In this document: positions 9,075 through 19,200 of the stretch, one piece after another | Layout: each line of letters opens with the position of its first letter | How positions within the stretch are numbered: the stretch's first letter is position 1 | Source: Sphingobium sp. EP60837 | GTDB taxonomy: Bacteria; Pseudomonadota; Alphaproteobacteria; Sphingomonadales; Sphingomonadaceae | NCBI RefSeq assembly: GCF_001658005.1 | Contig: NZ_CP015987.1 | Location: forward strand, 186,001 to 250,000 | Length of the DNA: 64,000 nt | Direction: 5' to 3' | Notes under the pieces: generated by a model | Database searches by the model: none | Seen by the model: the letters and a program-made list of their open reading frames with translations, nothing else | What the model was told of the DNA's origin: nothing | Program-made: the position numbers and the translations under genes

Positions 9075-9968
9075 ATGGGCCTTCAAACCTTGGATCGCGA
9101 TTGCACCGTCGAAGAAATAGTCGCCGCAATGGAGCGGGACGGCGCCTGCATCATCCGCGATGTGCTTTCTCCTGAAGATCTGAAGGAATTGCAGGAAGAG
9201 ACGGCACCCTGGATCGAGCAGACGGCTGACGGCATGGACGACTGGTCGGGCCGCAAAACCAAGCGAACGGGCGGCTTGATTGCGCGCTGTGCATCGGTCC
9301 GCAAGATCGCCGTCAATTCCATGATCGTAAGTGCGGCGAACGCCACACTTCGTCCATACTGCTCAAAGATACAACTGAACATCACGCAGCTCATCACTAT
9401 CATGCCCGGGCAGGGCGCGCAGCCACTTCACCGCGACCGCTTTGTATGGGGCGGCGACGACAGCGGCGGTGTGATTCCAGAAGGTATCGAGCCGCAATGC
9501 AATGGAATTTGGGCGGTAGAAGATTTCACTGCTGAAAATGGCGCCACCAACATCGTGCCGGGAAGCCATAAATGGCCTTTCAGCCGTCAGGCTCGCCGCG
9601 ACGAGGCAATCCCGGCCGTGATGAAGGCGGGGTCGGTCCTGCTGTATAACGGCACCGTCATCCATGGCGGCGGTGAAAATCGCAGCAAGGGCCCTCGAAA
9701 GGCGTTGAACGTTACTTATACGCTCGGCTGGTTGCGGCAAGAGGAAAATCAGTATCTCTCGTGTCCGCCCGAAATTGCGAAAGATTTCGACCAAGAACTG
9801 ACGGATCTATTAGGATATTCCTTCGGGAACTACTCTCTGGGTTTTTACACGGACCCTCGGAAAAGGGACCAGTTTAGCGATATCGTGCCGCCCGAGGTTG
9901 CACTTGGCCGCTGGCCTCGCGAAATCCCGGAAATGGCGCAGACGGATGCCGTTGCTGAACCTAGCTGA
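9075..9968 (+). CDS. phytanoyl-CoA dioxygenase family protein
   Basis: This 297-residue Fe(II)/2-oxoglutarate dioxygenase of the PhyH family has the HxD pair H119-R-D121 (QPLHRDRF), the distal histidine H197 (GTVIHGGG) and R208 (GPRKALNVTY) as the likely 2-oxoglutarate anchor. GSVLLYNGTVIHGGGENRS is the family's characteristic strand-turn. AAGGAA precedes the ATG. Members hydroxylate CoA esters, alkyl chains or other small molecules. The gene is divergent from another candidate oxygenase and precedes two SDRs, so it may hydroxylate the pathway substrate, with an SDR oxidising the alcohol. That order is inference. Confidence 0.88.
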   Translation: MGLQTLDRDCTVEEIVAAMERDGACIIRDVLSPEDLKELQEETAPWIEQTADGMDDWSGRKTKRTGGLIARCASVRKIAVNSMIVSAANATLRPYCSKIQLNITQLITIMPGQGAQPLHRDRFVWGGDDSGGVIPEGIEPQCNGIWAVEDFTAENGATNIVPGSHKWPFSRQARRDEAIPAVMKAGSVLLYNGTVIHGGGENRSKGPRKALNVTYTLGWLRQEENQYLSCPPEIAKDFDQELTDLLGYSFGNYSLGFYTDPRKRDQFSDIVPPEVALGRWPREIPEMAQTDAVAEPS

Positions 9969-10247
9969 ATACCGTGCGCAGCAGTCCACCAAATAATCGG
10001 GCGGGCAGTTGTGCCATCGTTAGCATGCGCAGCGGCGGACCTTCACCACATTCGATAAACGGCGGGGCCTGCACGCACGCTTTAAACATAAGCGTTCACC
10101 TTGATTGGTTGAACCTGCAAGCCAGTCTGGCGCTGATTTAGATCCTCCCGATGGGAGAATTTACACCTTGCGCCAAGTTGCTGCGGAATGTGCGTTGCTG
10201 CGGATGCAACGGGGAGATCGCCACGCCTTTACTATGGAGACAGATTG

Positions 10248-11045
10248 ATGGTGGATGTACGACTTGAAGGCAGAGCAGCAATCGTTACCGGCGGGGGAGA
10301 TGGTATCGGACTGGGTATTGCAAAGCGCCTCGCCCGTGCCGGCGCATCGGTGATCATCGCGGAGTTCAGCGAAGAGAAGGGCGAGGCTGCAGCTGCGGCC
10401 ATTCGCGCGGGCGGAGGCCGAGCTGATTTCATCCGCACCGACGTCACAGATCGCAGCCAGATGGAAGCGGCGGTCGACGCCGCTGTCAGCCGCTTTGGCA
10501 GCGTCGATATTCTGGTGAACAATGCCTATAGTGGTGGGACATTCTCGCGCGCGGAAGCAATGTCCGACATCCATTTTCATGGATCTTTCGCGATCAACCT
10601 TTTTGGCCCGAAATGGGCGATGGATAGAGCCTTTCCGCATATGAAGGCCAAAGGCTGGGGCCGGATCATCAACATATGCTCGCTCAATGGCGTCAACGCG
10701 CATGTCGGCACGGTTGACTACAATGTGGGAAAGGAAGCGCTTCGGACGCTGACGCGAACAGTGGCGCGTGAATGGGCAGTCTTCGGTATTTGCGCGAACA
10801 TCATCTGCCCTGCAGCAGCTTCGGCGTCATTCCGCGAGTTCGAGCAATTGCAACCTGCCGCCGCATCATCTGCGGCCGCTGCCAATCCCATGGGCCGCAT
10901 GGGCGATCCAGAAGCCGATATTGGCGGCGTTGCCCTGTTCCTAGCCAGCGAAGATGCTCGGTACCTCACTGGGAACACGCTGTTCGTCGATGGCGGGGGC
11001 CATATCAACGGCGTCGCCTGGGCACCTGAGTTGCCGGACGCATGA
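10248..11045 (+). CDS. SDR family oxidoreductase
   Basis: This 265-residue short-chain dehydrogenase has the glycine motif TGGGDGIGLGIAKRL at about residues 13-27 and a VNNAYS variant of NNAG. The catalytic region reads IINICSLNGV...VDYNVGKEAL, so the usual YxxxK is Y-N-V-G-K. The C-terminus has LASEDARYLTGNTLFVDGGGHING. The start at 10248 (MVDVRLEGRAAIVTGG) is preferred over an upstream in-frame start at 10188, as GGAG lies just ahead and it gives the normal SDR N-terminus. It is followed 64 bp later by a second SDR. A 279-bp gap to the upstream dioxygenase leaves co-transcription open. Confidence 0.87.
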   Translation: MVDVRLEGRAAIVTGGGDGIGLGIAKRLARAGASVIIAEFSEEKGEAAAAAIRAGGGRADFIRTDVTDRSQMEAAVDAAVSRFGSVDILVNNAYSGGTFSRAEAMSDIHFHGSFAINLFGPKWAMDRAFPHMKAKGWGRIINICSLNGVNAHVGTVDYNVGKEALRTLTRTVAREWAVFGICANIICPAAASASFREFEQLQPAAASSAAAANPMGRMGDPEADIGGVALFLASEDARYLTGNTLFVDGGGHINGVAWAPELPDA

Positions 11046-11109
11046 GCGCACATTTTTGAAAATTGTTGGCTCACGCGATGCCAAACACACCGTAGATACA
11101 GGAGAATCG

Positions 11110-11919
11110 ATGAAAAAGGTCGCACTGGTTACAGGAGCCACGCGGGGCATCGGTAAGGTCACTGCGCTGGCATTGGCCGCTCAGGGATTCTCCGTCGTTG
11201 TGACCGGCCGCACTCTGCAAGCGGGGCAGGGGTCGGTCGGCGATGGCGAGTTCGTTCCAGGCAGCATTGAGGAGACCGTTGCAGCGATTGAAGCCGCAGG
11301 AGGTGTGGCGCTTGGCGTCAAGCTCGACTTGCTTGATCGCTCCTCAATCGATGCTGCGCTTGACGCGACAATCGCACAGTTTGGGCGTCTTGATGTGCTC
11401 GTTAACAACGCGATTTATCAAGGGCCGGGCATCATGGACCGGCTTGCCGACTTTACGATGCAGCAGGCAGAGGATAATTTTACCGGCAGCGTCGTCAATC
11501 AAATGTATATCAGCCGGCAGGCAATCGTGCACATGGCGCGCAATGGCGGTGGCCGCATCGTCTTCGTCACCAGCGGCGCCGCGGTGATGCCGCCCCCGGT
11601 TGGCGCAGGATTGCTCTACAGCGCGAGCAAGGCGGCACTGAACCGCATTCCCGGCTTTATAAATTACGAGCACGGGCCAGACGGAATTTTCGCCTTTCTT
11701 GTCGAGCCGCAATTCACCTTCACCGACAGCATGGAGGCGCGCTGGGGCAGTGAAGCAGCCGCCACGATCGGTGAAGGACATCCTGCTCGCCGCCCCGAGG
11801 AAACTGCGCAGACAATCACATGGCTAGTGACGCATCCGAGCGCCGGTCGCTTCGCCAATGGCGAGATGCTCAATGCGCCTGATTTCTTTGAGATCAACGA
11901 TGTCGCTCGTGAGCCGTAG
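11110..11919 (+). CDS. SDR family oxidoreductase
   Basis: This 269-residue short-chain dehydrogenase has TGATRGIGKVTALAL at about residues 8-22, VNNAIYQ in place of NNAG, and the active-site serine and YxxxK in IVFVTSGAAV...GLLYSASKAAL. An unusual C-terminal half (GPDGIFAFLVEPQFTFTDSM, then a late WLVTHPSAGRFANGEML) resembles SDRs that have lost the standard GGxxxG ending. CAGGAG precedes the ATG. It probably shares a transcript with the SDR that ends at 11045. Substrate unknown. Confidence 0.85.
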   Translation: MKKVALVTGATRGIGKVTALALAAQGFSVVVTGRTLQAGQGSVGDGEFVPGSIEETVAAIEAAGGVALGVKLDLLDRSSIDAALDATIAQFGRLDVLVNNAIYQGPGIMDRLADFTMQQAEDNFTGSVVNQMYISRQAIVHMARNGGGRIVFVTSGAAVMPPPVGAGLLYSASKAALNRIPGFINYEHGPDGIFAFLVEPQFTFTDSMEARWGSEAAATIGEGHPARRPEETAQTITWLVTHPSAGRFANGEMLNAPDFFEINDVAREP

Positions 11920-12024
11920 CCTCTGGCGATCCAGTTCATAACTGAATCTCCGTCCGACTGCGTAGTTCGTAAACCTATAACATGCACAGCCCTAGTCGCC
12001 GCCACCCACGATGGGACGGAAGAG

Positions 12025-12327
12025 ATGACAGATTACGACAGAATGCTTCGATTGTGTAGGCGTGCAACATTCGAACATCGTTCGGATGATCGAATGGCTA
12101 TCGCATCTGTGCGGAACGACATGCAAGAGATCGCGGAGATACGAAGAAACTCGTCGCACAAATATGGCGAATGTCTGCCTTCGGTGAAGTGTCTTCCTTT
12201 ACCAGACTTTATCTACGCTGCGACAAACGCCCGCTATATTGCGAAGGTGTCGTTGATTACTTGCCGAGGCGGTGACGATCCGGATTATCAGATGAAGTCA
12301 CCTTCCCAGGACCTCCAAGTGAATTAG
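12025..12327 (+). CDS. hypothetical small protein, doubtful
   Basis: A 100-codon open frame starts at an ATG with GGAAGAG just upstream and ends 16 bp before the DHA2 transporter. The product is hydrophilic, Arg/Asp/Ser rich, with four cysteines and no recognised motif. Position and ribosome site allow a small leader or regulator of the transporter, but codon use is not convincing and it may be non-coding. Confidence 0.2.
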   Translation: MTDYDRMLRLCRRATFEHRSDDRMAIASVRNDMQEIAEIRRNSSHKYGECLPSVKCLPLPDFIYAATNARYIAKVSLITCRGGDDPDYQMKSPSQDLQVN

Positions 12328-12343
12328 GTGCATCGTCAACGCC

Positions 12344-13855
12344 ATGACTACTCAATCCAGCCGCTGGCTCATCCTTGCAGCCGTTCTGTTGGCTTTCGTT
12401 CCGATAGCCATAAACATGACGATCCTGCACATCGCGGTTCCACCGATGACGCTGGCGCTTAATGCCAGCGGCAGTCAGATTTTGTGGATCATTGATATAT
12501 ATCCGCTGATCATGGCGGGACTTCTTGTGCCGATGGGCGCTCTGGCCGACCGCGTTGGACATCGTCGCCTATTGCTGAGCGGTTTGGCCGTGTTTCTCGT
12601 GGCATCCGTGATCGCGGCCTGCGCTTCGATTGCAGAGGTCTTGATCGGCGCGCGTGCATTGTTGGCAGTCGGCGGCGCAATGGTGCTGCCCAACGTGCTC
12701 GCGATCATCCGGCAGACTTTCGACGATCCCCAGGAAATGGGACTCGGACTGGGTCTCTGGAGCACCGTGGCGTCTGCCGGTGCCGCTGTCGGTCCTCTTG
12801 CTGGCGGTCTGCTGCTTGAGCATTTCTGGTGGGGAGCAGTTTTCCTGAGCAACGTTCCCGTCATACTTGCGGTATGGTTGCTAGCCTACGTCACCCTGCC
12901 CAGCCACACACTGGAAGTTCAGGGGAAGTGGCAGCTAGGGCAGGCGCTGGTTTTCCTTCTCGGACTTATCAGCGCGATCTTTGCGATCAAGTCAGGCTTC
13001 AACGTGGACAGCCGCCCAGGTCTGAGTTGGCTGGCTGCAGGAATGGGACTTGGCCTTCTGGGCTGGTTCGTGCGCCTGCAACTGTGCAGCCGCAATCCCA
13101 TGCTGGATCTGCAGCTTTTCTCCACTCCCGCAGTCAGTATGGGGGTGGTTACTGCAATGGTCGTGTCCGGATCGCTTGCCGGCATCGAAATGACAATCGC
13201 GCAGGAACTGCAGTTCATAGTTGGCCTTACGCCGCTGCAGGCCGGACTGTTTCTGCTGCCGCTGATCCTCGCCTCGGCTATTGGCGGTCCGGTCGTCGGG
13301 TATCTGGTCGGCATCTTCGGCCTGCGCCAGGTGGCGGCGTTCTCTCTGTTTATTTCCGCCATAAGTCTCGGAGGGCTCGGAGTAAGCGACTTCGCCGCCG
13401 CGGGAGTTGGGGTGGCTGCGCTGTTGTTCTTCCTCGGTCTGGCCTTGGGAATAGGCCTTACGGCATCTAGCTTGGCCATAATGAGCAGCGTGAGGCCTGA
13501 GAAAGCTGGCGTCGCAGGTTCTCTTGAAGGCACCGGCTACGAGCTCGGCGCTGGTCTGGGCATCACGCTTTTCGGCGTGCTGCTGTCTTCCAGTTACGCG
13601 AATTCGCTCCGATTGCCCGAGCACCTCGTCGGACATCTGCCATCCAGCGCGGCCCACTCGGTAGGAGAGACGATCGCCGCGGCTCGAAGGATTGGACTGG
13701 ACGACAATGTGCTAAAAGGGGCGATCAGCGCGGCATTCTCCAGCGCCCACTCCGCCGTTCTCTTGACCGGTGCGCTCGCCTTCGGGTTGGTAGGCATCAC
13801 CGTCTTTGTGGCGCTAAGGCACTACAAACCGCTTGAGGGCACCTCCGCGCACTGA
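12344..13855 (+). CDS. MFS transporter, DHA2 family (SmvA-like)
   Basis: This 503-residue inner-membrane protein has about 14 predicted helices, the DHA2 drug:H+ antiporter layout. The first helix MTILHIAVPPMTLALNASGSQILWIIDIYPLIMAG and LADRVGHRRLLLSG (motif A-like) closely match the SmvA/QacA group, and SAGAAVGPLAGGLLLEHFWWGAVFLSNVP matches motif C. Such carriers export quaternary amines, viologens and other cations. No regulator is adjacent. It may protect the cell from the pathway substrate or be an unrelated efflux gene. Confidence 0.9.
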   Translation: MTTQSSRWLILAAVLLAFVPIAINMTILHIAVPPMTLALNASGSQILWIIDIYPLIMAGLLVPMGALADRVGHRRLLLSGLAVFLVASVIAACASIAEVLIGARALLAVGGAMVLPNVLAIIRQTFDDPQEMGLGLGLWSTVASAGAAVGPLAGGLLLEHFWWGAVFLSNVPVILAVWLLAYVTLPSHTLEVQGKWQLGQALVFLLGLISAIFAIKSGFNVDSRPGLSWLAAGMGLGLLGWFVRLQLCSRNPMLDLQLFSTPAVSMGVVTAMVVSGSLAGIEMTIAQELQFIVGLTPLQAGLFLLPLILASAIGGPVVGYLVGIFGLRQVAAFSLFISAISLGGLGVSDFAAAGVGVAALLFFLGLALGIGLTASSLAIMSSVRPEKAGVAGSLEGTGYELGAGLGITLFGVLLSSSYANSLRLPEHLVGHLPSSAAHSVGETIAAARRIGLDDNVLKGAISAAFSSAHSAVLLTGALAFGLVGITVFVALRHYKPLEGTSAH

Positions 13856-14248
13856 GATGTTTGATCCCGACCCCTGGCCAGGATCGGATACTTTATAGGG
13901 TACAGTCACGGCACGATCATCTCCGCTTAGGGACAGGATCCGCTGTGATGCAGCCTAACGCGATGTTCTAGGCAATCGTGACGTCCGTCCGGTCCGATAT
14001 GTGGCAGCTCATCGTCACACCGCGACGACCGCGCAGGCTGATCGACAGTTTTCGTCGAGACCCGACATTCCTCGAAGCAATTTCGACGACCGAATGTGGC
14101 CGACAGTCGCAAAAATAGCAGACGGGCCGGTGCTGGAGATCGAAAGTCGGGCGCTGAATGGCGCCAAAGGGTCGAAGCCTACGTCAAGGCGCGACTGCGC
14201 GGGTCATCATACGCTCGTCAGCCAGCGCCCGGCGTAACGCGGGTGTGA
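13856..14248. other. intergenic region with degenerate repeat
   Basis: The 393-bp gap between convergent genes holds no convincing gene. A direct repeat unit (14153-14174) and surrounding CGACCG/GACATT-rich sequence look like a decayed dispersed element. Confidence 0.5.
14153..14174 (+). repeat. dispersed intergenic repeat, unit 1
   Basis: The core TGAATGGC...CAAAGGGTCG matches unit 2 (15829-15850) at 20 of 22 positions and is related to units 3 (22560) and 4 (57661). All four lie outside genes. Confidence 0.4.
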
Positions 14249-14851
14249 TCAGCTACGCACAGCGTTCCATGCAACCGCCTCCGCCTCGGCCACGACCTCC
14301 ATCCAATGCTGATGCTCGTCCTGCGCATCGGCGAGCGCCCGGTGCGCAGGCTGGCCTTCCTTGCGTCGTACCTTGATGAGCGTGAGCAGGTCATCGATCT
14401 CTATGTGCAGGCGTTCGGGTGGAAACACTCGGGTAAGGATCCTTCTCGCGACCTCTGCGCGGGCCTCCTCTGTGTCGCGGATGCGTAGCGCATGGCGCGG
14501 CAGCTTGGCCGCACGCAGTAGCGCGCTTAGCCATTTTCCGTCCCATGACGGCGCGCTGGCGAACAGGACGTGGCCGGAAAGCTGGTCGACCATGCGCCGT
14601 GCGACCTCGTCATGCGGGGCGCCCTCGGTTTCCAGCGTTTCGCGCGGGATATGGTGCACGGCCTCCGCCTCCTCGTCCCAGTCGGTCCACTGCGCGGCCG
14701 GGCGGATCAGGTGGCTTTCGCTGGTTCCGTTGTCAAATACCCAGGCGACCTCGATCGGGTAGCTGAGTTTGGCGAGAGACGACGCTTCGAAATCGAGAAA
14801 GACGAACATGGAAGAGGTAGCCTCGGACGGTGTGTCAGGCTTCACCGGCAC
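14249..14851 (-). CDS. 3'-5' exonuclease, DnaQ-like (DEDDh)
   Basis: This protein of about 200 residues has the Exo I motif FLDFEASSL (Asp and Glu metal ligands), a middle SAPSWDGKWLSALL segment (Exo II-like Asp), and HRALADAQDE near the C-terminus (Exo III with the DEDDh histidine). It is a stand-alone proofreading-type nuclease acting on DNA or small RNA ends. The longest reading starts at a GTG (14851), three bases after the esterase stop; the ATG at 14809 (MFVFLDFEASSL) is an equally good start. It is transcribed behind the esterase. There is no polymerase gene nearby, and its precise substrate is unknown. Confidence 0.75.
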   Translation of the reverse strand: MPVKPDTPSEATSSMFVFLDFEASSLAKLSYPIEVAWVFDNGTSESHLIRPAAQWTDWDEEAEAVHHIPRETLETEGAPHDEVARRMVDQLSGHVLFASAPSWDGKWLSALLRAAKLPRHALRIRDTEEARAEVARRILTRVFPPERLHIEIDDLLTLIKVRRKEGQPAHRALADAQDEHQHWMEVVAEAEAVAWNAVRS

Positions 14852-14854
14852 GCC

Positions 14855-15499
14855 TCAGTAAAGCGCGCGACGTGCGAAAGCCGTCGCGGCGGAAAGCCCG
14901 TCCGGTCCAACACTATGACCGATGCCGGGCGACACGTGGTTTTCCACGACCACGCCGGCTGCGGTGAGCGCGGTGGAGGCCAGTTCCATCGAGCGGAACG
15001 GGACGACGTCGTCCACCGTGCCGTGGATGAGCAGAATGGGCGGGCGGCTACGGATGTCTGTTTCCAGCTGTTCCGGTGCGACGAGCATGCCCGACATGCC
15101 GATGATGCCGGCAACAGGATGAGGTCTGCGCAGACCGACATGAAGCGCCATCATCGCTCCCTGACTGAAGCCGACAAGCAGGAGGCGGTCGCTGGCAAGA
15201 GCTGCCTTCTCCAGTTCCGCGTCGATGAAGGCGTCAAGTGTTGGCGCCGCCGCTGCGGCGCCGGCCGCGCGCTCGGCCATTGAAAAGGTCTCGATCGGCC
15301 ACCACTGATGGGCCGCTGCCATGTGAGGGATTTGCAAAGGAGCGTTCGGCGCCACGAAGGCCGCCTGTGGAAGGGAGGGCTGCATCATCGCCGCAAGCGA
15401 AATGAGGTCTTCGCCGTTGGAGCCATAGCCGTGGATCAGGATGATCAGGGCGTCTGGCCTCGAGCCTGATAAAGGGGCGAGGCGGGGGCCGTCGAGCAA
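14855..15499 (-). CDS. alpha/beta hydrolase, carboxylesterase/phospholipase family
   Basis: This 214-residue serine hydrolase of the acyl-protein-thioesterase-like group has an oxyanion loop LIHGYGSNGEDL (about residues 22-33), a nucleophile elbow GFSQGAM (about 108-114), an Asp in HGTVDDVVPF and a His in GIGHSVG, a complete triad. The start is TTG at 15499, with AAGGAA upstream, giving the family-like LDGPRLAP N-terminus; no ATG fits. Members cleave short carboxylic esters. It overlaps no neighbour, and the exonuclease follows three bases after its stop. Confidence 0.85.
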   Translation of the reverse strand: MLDGPRLAPLSGSRPDALIILIHGYGSNGEDLISLAAMMQPSLPQAAFVAPNAPLQIPHMAAAHQWWPIETFSMAERAAGAAAAAPTLDAFIDAELEKAALASDRLLLVGFSQGAMMALHVGLRRPHPVAGIIGMSGMLVAPEQLETDIRSRPPILLIHGTVDDVVPFRSMELASTALTAAGVVVENHVSPGIGHSVGPDGLSAATAFARRALY

Positions 15500-16281
15500 A
15501 AAGAATTCCTTCCGGTGGACGGGGCGACCGGCCGCGCCTGGTCGAACCCTAGACGGACCGCATCATCTTAGGCAAGAGAACGGCACTGAACGCCACCGCA
15601 TCAGATATCAGGCAGCCCCTGTGCAGCGAAAACCTATCCCTTGAGCCCTATCACTTTTCCATGAGCGTGCCTGCTTCGTTGGCGGAGATAGCGGTGGATC
15701 CTTCATCTCCACGAGGCCTCCAGTCGATCGGGACCGCAGCAGGGGCGCCTGGACGACCTTCGCAAGCGAGCGCTTGGCTATGGCTTAGGGTTAGCGGACC
15801 TTCCGCTTGGGAGAACGCAAATTTGGCGGCTGAATGGCAACAAAGGGTCGTTGAGCTAACTGCTATCGCTCGACAAGCCCGCGTGAAACTTAGCTAAAGG
15901 CAGCAGTCTGGCTCGCTTGTGCGATCTCGACCGAGATGATGCAGATCGCCAGTTCGCATGGCACATCATCACTATTGGTCGCTTATGACGTGGGCGTTCG
16001 AATAAGGTGCAATAAGTCGGCGCGGCCGGTACGCACTAGATAATTAAATTCGCTTATGAATAGCGACGATCGGCGCCAATGGGATCGCCCGCAGCTGTTG
16101 GCCGCTATTCACACTGCTTTACGGTAGTCATTGCCGTACTCCATCGGAATGATCCTACTCTGTTTCCGAGCACGCGGCGATCGCCACCTAACCTTTTTCG
16201 CCGCAGAATCGAGCGGTGGGTATTCAATTGTCCATCGCGGAAGTATGGCTCCCGGAAACGTCGGCACAGAACGGAACTTGA
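15500..16281. other. long intergenic region before gltB
   Basis: These 782 bp hold several short open frames, none with convincing codon use or homology. A dispersed repeat unit is at 15829-15850. The last 200 bp before gltB are less GC-rich and presumably contain its promoter, but no clear sigma-70 boxes or riboswitch were recognised. Confidence 0.5.
15829..15850 (+). repeat. dispersed intergenic repeat, unit 2
   Basis: The core TGAATGGC...CAAAGGGTCG is nearly identical to unit 1 at 14153. It is flanked by AGCGGACCTTCCGCTT, which recalls the AGCGGACATT seen at another intergenic site near 56790. Confidence 0.4.
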
Positions 16282-19200
16282 ATGGCATACCCGGGCAAAC
16301 AAGGTTTATATGATCCTGGCAATGAGCATGACGCATGTGGCGTGGGCTTTATTGCGAACATCAAAGGATTAAAAACCAACGATATTGTTCGTCGTGGCCT
16401 GGAGATTCTGCACAATATCGATCATCGCGGCGCGGTAGGCGCGGACCCGTTGGTGGGCGATGGGGCGGGCATCCTGATCCAGATTCCCGATTCGCTGTTT
16501 CGCAACTGGGCGTCCGGCGCGGGCGTCGATCTGCCGCCGCCGGGCGATTATGGCGTCGCCATGTGCTTCCTTCCGCGCGATGCGGAAGCCCAAGCGGCGG
16601 CCGTGCATCAGCTTGAGCGCTTCATCGCCAAGGAAGGCCAGATCCTGCTTGGCTGGCGTGACGTTCCCGTGACGTTGGACGGACTGGGTCAGACCGTTCT
16701 CGACGAGATGCCGACGATCCGTCAGTGCTTCGTGGGTCGCGGCGCGAATGTGAAGGATCAAGATGCGTTCGAGCGCAAGCTGCTCGCGATCCGCAAGCAG
16801 ACGCAGAACCCGCTGAAGGAAATCGCGGAGAAGCAGGGGCTGAAGAACCTGGCCGACTTCTACGTGCCGTCTTTCTCCACCCGCACCATCGTCTACAAGG
16901 GCTTGCTGCTGTGCGACCAGGTCGGCAGCTTCTATGACGACCTGCGCAATCCGCTGACCCAGTCGGCGCTGGCGCTGGTCCACCAGCGCTTCTCGACCAA
17001 CACCTTCCCCTCGTGGAAGCTGGCGCACCCCTATCGCTTTATCGCGCATAATGGCGAGATCAACACGGTTCGCGGCAATGTGAATTGGATGAACGCGCGC
17101 CGCCGCACGCTGGAATCGCCGCTGCTGGGCGCGGACCTCGACAAGATGTGGCCGCTGATCCCGCATGGCCAGTCGGACACGGCCTGCCTCGACAATGCGC
17201 TCGAACTGCTGGTCGCGGGCGGATATTCGCTGGCGCAGGCGGTTATGATGCTGATCCCAGAAGCCTGGGCGGGCAATCCACTGATGGATCCGCAGCGCAA
17301 GGCCTTCTACGAATATTACGCCGCGCTGATGGAGCCGTGGGATGGCCCCGCCGCTATCGCCTTCACCGACGGCCGTCAGATCGGCGCGACGCTGGACCGA
17401 AACGGTCTGCGCCCGGCGCGCTTCATCGTGACCGACGACGATCATATCGTGCTGGCGTCGGAAAGCGGCGTGCTGCCTTTCAAGGATGAGAATATCGTCC
17501 GCAAGTGGCGGTTGCAGCCGGGCAAGATGCTGCTCATCGACCTGGAGCAGGGCCGCATCATCGAGGATGAGGAAATCAAGGCGCAGCTCGCGCAGGCTCA
17601 TCCCTATGAGGATTGGCTGAAGGAAACCCAGTATAAGCTGGAGGAGCTGCCGGCTTCGCTGGGCGAAGACCTGCTGCCCGCGCGCGGCAATGACGCCGCC
17701 GCCTTCCTCGATTGTCAGCAGGCGTTCGGCTATACCCAGGAAGATGTGCTCAAGTTCCTGGAGCCAATGGCGCGCAATGCCGAGGACCCGATCGGGTCGA
17801 TGGGCGTGGACACGCCGATCGCGGTGCTGAGCCAGAAGTCGCGGCTGCTCTACGATTATTTCAAGCAGAATTTCGCCCAGGTCACCAACCCGCCGATTGA
17901 CCCGATCCGCGAGGAACTGGTGATGAGCCTGGTGTCGATGATCGGTCCGCGCCCGAACCTGCTTGGCCATCACGCCGGCACGCACAAGCGGCTGGAAGCC
18001 GCGCAGCCGGTGCTGACTGACGCAGATCTCGCCAAGATTCGCGGTATTCATGAGGTGATGGACGGGGCGTTCCGCACCCAGACGATTGACATCAGCTGGC
18101 CCGCGACCGACGGCGCGGCCGGGCTGGAGCGCGCGATTGAGCGCATCTGCGGGCAGGCGACCGAGGCTGTGCTGGCTGACCAGAACATCCTGATCCTGTC
18201 CGACCGCAATGTGTCGGCGGAGCGTATCGGCATCCCCGCCGCACTGGCCACGGCCGCCGTTCACCACCACCTGATCCGTCAGGGCCTGCGCATGCAAACC
18301 GGGCTTGTGGTCGAGACGGGGGAAGCGCGCGAAGTGCATCATTTCTGCGTGCTGGCAGGCTATGGCGCGGAAGCGGTGAACCCCTATCTCGCGTTCGAGA
18401 CGCTGGAGCAAATCCGCCAGAAGCAGAATCTGCCGCTGTCGGCTTATGAGGTTCAGAAGAACTACATCAAGGCGATCGGCAAGGGCATATTGAAGGTCAT
18501 GTCCAAGATGGGCATTTCGACCTACCAGAGCTATTGCGGCGCGCAGATCTTTGACGCGGTGGGCCTGAATTCAGCCTTCCTGGAGCGCTATTTCACCGGC
18601 ACCCAGACCACGATCGAAGGCATCGGCTTGTCCGAGATCGCCGAGGAAACGGTCAGTCGGCATCGCGAAGCCTATGGCGACAATCCGATCTACCGCAACA
18701 TGCTGGATGTGGGCGGCGCCTACGCCTATCGCGTCCGGGGCGAGGAACATGCCTGGACGCCGCAGAGCGTGGCGTCGCTCCAGCACGCGGTGCGCGGCAA
18801 CAATCCGAAGGAATATGAAGCGTTCGCCGCGTCCATCAACGAACAGAATGAGCGGCTGCTGACCATTCGCGGCCTGATGGACTTCAAGTTCGCCGACCAG
18901 GCGATCCCGCTTGAAGAAGTCGAGCTCGCCAGCGAGATCGTGAAGCGCTTCGCCACCGGCGCGATGAGCTATGGCTCCATCAGCTGGGAGGCGCATACCA
19001 CCCTGGCGATGGCCATGAACCGGATCGGCGGCAAGTCGAACACCGGCGAAGGCGGCGAAGATCCGATCCGTTTCAAGCCGCTGCCGAACGGCGATTCCAT
19101 GCGCTCGGCGATCAAGCAGGTCGCGTCTGGTCGCTTTGGCGTCACGACCGAATATCTGGTCAATGCCGATGACGTGCAGATCAAGATGGCGCAGGGCGCA

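Noticed and set aside
16369..18411. 680-codon open frame on the minus strand inside gltB
   Set aside because: It is the antisense shadow of a GC-rich conserved gene; the residue content (very Arg/His/Gln rich) is not gene-like, and gltB is certain.
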